From NCBI GenBank assembly GCA_902803795.1, contig CADCRC010000163.1, positions 1-8,169 of the forward strand: a DNA stretch of 8,169 nt, written 5' to 3'. The notes below the pieces were generated by a model. The model was not told the DNA's origin. It ran no database searches and saw only the letters and a program-made list of their open reading frames with translations. How positions within the stretch are numbered: the stretch's first letter is position 1; every line of letters begins with the position of its first letter. This stretch comes from an uncultured Erysipelotrichaceae bacterium. Its GTDB lineage: Bacteria; Bacillota_I; Bacilli_A; RF39; UBA660. Of the stretch, positions 6,755 to 8,169 are shown piece by piece. A program made the translations under genes and the position numbers.

Positions 6755-6899
6755 ATTAAACACCTCCATATTAATCACAAAAAAAAGTGAATATATTTAT
6801 ACCCACTACTGCCCACAATAAAATAATATTATTACTTTGGCATTAACCCATTACAACATAGTAATCAGGTGGATATAAAATCTCTTTCCTAAAGACAAT
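6755..6899 (-). promoter_or_regulatory. infC-rpmI-rplT leader RNA with attenuator, L20-leader type
   Basis: This is a 5' UTR of about 140 nt between the predicted start of transcription (about 6899-6896) and the infC AUC. Two exclusive structures are visible. TTTATATCCAC (6879-6869) can pair over 11 bp, with one U-G, with GTGGGTATAAA (6806-6796). That pairing uses the 5' arm of the terminator hairpin at 6807-6786. A smaller hairpin ATTAC/GTAAT lies between them, and GTGGG occurs twice (6816-6812 and 6806-6802). In Bacillus the same operon is controlled by L20 binding its leader and favouring termination. Equivalence here is inferred from position and architecture, not from a match to the known RNA model. 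Confidence 0.7.
6779..6807 (-). terminator. Attenuator terminator in the infC leader
   Basis: On the minus strand, AGTGGGTAT pairs with ATATTCACT over 9 bp (two G-U pairs) around an AAAT loop at 6807-6786, followed by seven further T residues to 6779. It ends 11 nt before the infC Shine-Dalgarno GGAGG, so termination here would switch off the whole operon. Confidence 0.78.
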
Positions 6900-6903
6900 A
6901 TGT

Positions 6904-6932
6904 ATTTTACAAAAAAAATGTTGATTTGTCAA
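6904..6932 (-). promoter_or_regulatory. Sigma-A promoter of the infC operon
   Basis: The -35 is a perfect TTGACA (6932-6927), followed by a 17-bp spacer (6926-6910) containing a T8 run and a -10 TAAAAT (6909-6904, five of six bases). AT-rich DNA upstream could act as an UP element. This is the strongest promoter match in the window, fitting a translation operon. Confidence 0.88.
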
Positions 6933-6998
6933 TACTAAAACAAACATAAAACATAAATAAAAATAAAACAATAAATATTTTATATTATATTTACTAAT

Positions 6999-7014
6999 AA
7001 AAAAACTAGTTTTT
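6999..7014 (-). terminator. Weak A/T hairpin at the end of the membrane protein gene
   Basis: On the minus strand, AAAAA-CTAG-TTTTT (7014-7001) followed by two more T forms a self-complementary element overlapping the TAG stop. The stem is purely A-T, so it is a poor terminator. It is the only candidate before the infC promoter. Confidence 0.3.
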
Positions 7015-8169
7015 ATAAAACAAATAATAAACTATTCTATCAAATATAAATAAACAAACTAAACAACAAATAATAAATATAAAAGAATAATAAATATTAA
7101 ATATATTAACTAGTTTATAAAACAAGAATAATAATCCAAATATAACAATAGAATTAATAAATTTATTAAATAAACTATCTATATAAGGATTAAAAACATA
7201 ATATATAAATAAATATAAATTATTTATCATAACACTAATACTTATAATCAATATAAATATATTAATAAATAACCAAATATTAATATAGTTATTAATAATA
7301 AGTATTAAACAACTAAATATAAATAATAAAATACAAGTTATAATACTATATCTATTTATATCAATCAATCTTAATTTATATAATCTATACTTACATCTAT
7401 CATAAAACTTATAATTATTCATATTAATATCACAATTATAATAATATAAATTAGTCATATTAGTTCCAATATTAACCATAAAAACAACAATTAATATATA
7501 ATTAATATTATCTAAAATATTAATACTATCTTTAAAATAAACTAATAATCCAAATACAATAAATATAAACAAACAACTATTTAAAACAATACTCTTTATA
7601 TTAGTCTTATTTCTAATATTAAATATATAATTAAAATAATCAATACCATTTTTATTACTATTAACTTCAACATCATCTATTTCATAATAATTGTTTTTAT
7701 TATTTCTAATATTATTTTTATTCATTAATCTTTTATATATAACTTTATAATTATCAAATTTAATTAGTTTAAAAAAATAATATATACCTACAAATATTAA
7801 TATAATAAACAATATATATAAAACATACTTATTAATAATAAACAATATAAAAATAATAAAACTAATAAATATAACACTTAATATATTAGATATCTTTTTA
7901 GATAAAACAAATCCATTATTATTATAATAATATATATTAATATATTCTAATACTATATTAACTAAATTGCATAATATAACACTTGTAACAATATCAATAA
8001 AACTATAATTTATATTATAAATACTATATATAATCAATAAACTAACAATATTAAATAAACAACTCTGTATAAAATCAAAAAGAATATTATATTTAATACA
8101 ATTATAACTATTTTCATTTAATATATTAATACATATATATTTAGATAAACTCTGTTTTAATAATTTAGG
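7006..8169 (-). CDS. Polytopic membrane protein, possible ABC-2-like permease (5' end outside window)
   Basis: The frame is open to the window edge at 8169, so 387 C-terminal residues are visible and the true start lies beyond. An in-frame TTG at 8037 is not needed as a start because coding continues upstream. About ten hydrophobic segments can be seen (visible numbering): roughly 34-52, 58-80, 95-113, 115-134, 193-212, 222-240, 274-295, 296-320, 335-352 and 357-377. A hydrophilic Asn/Lys-rich loop covers about 135-190. A YYNCD motif (NCD at 245-247) is followed by YKFYDRC and a RLYKLRLIDIN segment. I recall a similar NCD...Y-FY...RL...N pattern in Bacillota exporter permeases, hence the suggestion, but no decisive domain is visible. 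Codons are nearly all A/T, and Ile, Asn and Tyr dominate. The gene is upstream of, and probably separate from, the infC operon. Confidence 0.75.
   Translation of the reverse strand, partial: PKLLKQSLSKYICINILNENSYNCIKYNILFDFIQSCLFNIVSLLIIYSIYNINYSFIDIVTSVILCNLVNIVLEYINIYYYNNNGFVLSKKISNILSVIFISFIIFILFIINKYVLYILFIILIFVGIYYFFKLIKFDNYKVIYKRLMNKNNIRNNKNNYYEIDDVEVNSNKNGIDYFNYIFNIRNKTNIKSIVLNSCLFIFIVFGLLVYFKDSINILDNINYILIVVFMVNIGTNMTNLYYYNCDINMNNYKFYDRCKYRLYKLRLIDINRYSIITCILLFIFSCLILIINNYINIWLFINIFILIISISVMINNLYLFIYYVFNPYIDSLFNKFINSIVIFGLLFLFYKLVNIFNIYYSFIFIICCLVCLFIFDRIVYYLFYKN

Noticed and set aside
8035..8037. TTG as the start of the membrane protein
   Set aside because: The same frame stays open to the window edge and the upstream residues form a plausible first transmembrane helix, so the gene is truncated by the window.

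Overview
The window comes from a very AT-rich bacterium, most likely a low-GC Bacillota lineage (Bacilli or Mollicutes-like gut relatives; this placement is inference). The signs are AGGAGG-type ribosome binding sites, sigma-A promoters, an infC-rpmI-rplT cluster with an attenuated leader, and a Gram-positive-style prepilin with Ig-like repeats. Tryptophan is encoded by TGG in every gene read. The complete genes stop at TAA, the membrane gene stops at TAG, and no in-frame TGA was seen. There is therefore no positive sign of the Mycoplasma code. All supported genes lie on the minus strand, so the window reads from right to left.

Right edge (8169 to 7006): the 3' part of a gene for a polytopic membrane protein of about ten helices, extremely rich in Ile, Asn and Tyr. 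It may be an ABC-2-like exporter permease. A weak A/T hairpin overlaps its stop codon.

Centre (6932 to 2722): a translation operon. It has a consensus sigma-A promoter and a leader of about 140 nt that can fold either as an intrinsic terminator or as an antiterminator. The genes follow as infC (IF3, probable AUC start), rpmI (bL35), rplT (bL20), rpsB (uS2), tsf (EF-Ts) and a small thioredoxin-like lipoprotein whose two catalytic cysteines appear to be serines. A strong terminator closes the operon. Both bL20 and uS2 carry long charged C-terminal extensions, each ending in a SAP/Rho_N-like helical domain. Joining the IF3-L35-L20 unit to the S2-EF-Ts unit puts factors for initiation, elongation and both subunits behind one leader, although a promoter inside the operon is not excluded.

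Left edge (2721 to 1): a separate transcription unit with its own promoter and a perfect 12-bp tandem repeat in its 5' UTR. It encodes a very large type IV prepilin-like protein of at least 881 residues, open at the window edge. It has a class III signal (GFTMIELL) followed by a series of Ig-like ectodomains with a recurring VCD...NC cysteine motif.

No tRNA, rRNA, CRISPR array or insertion sequence was recognised.
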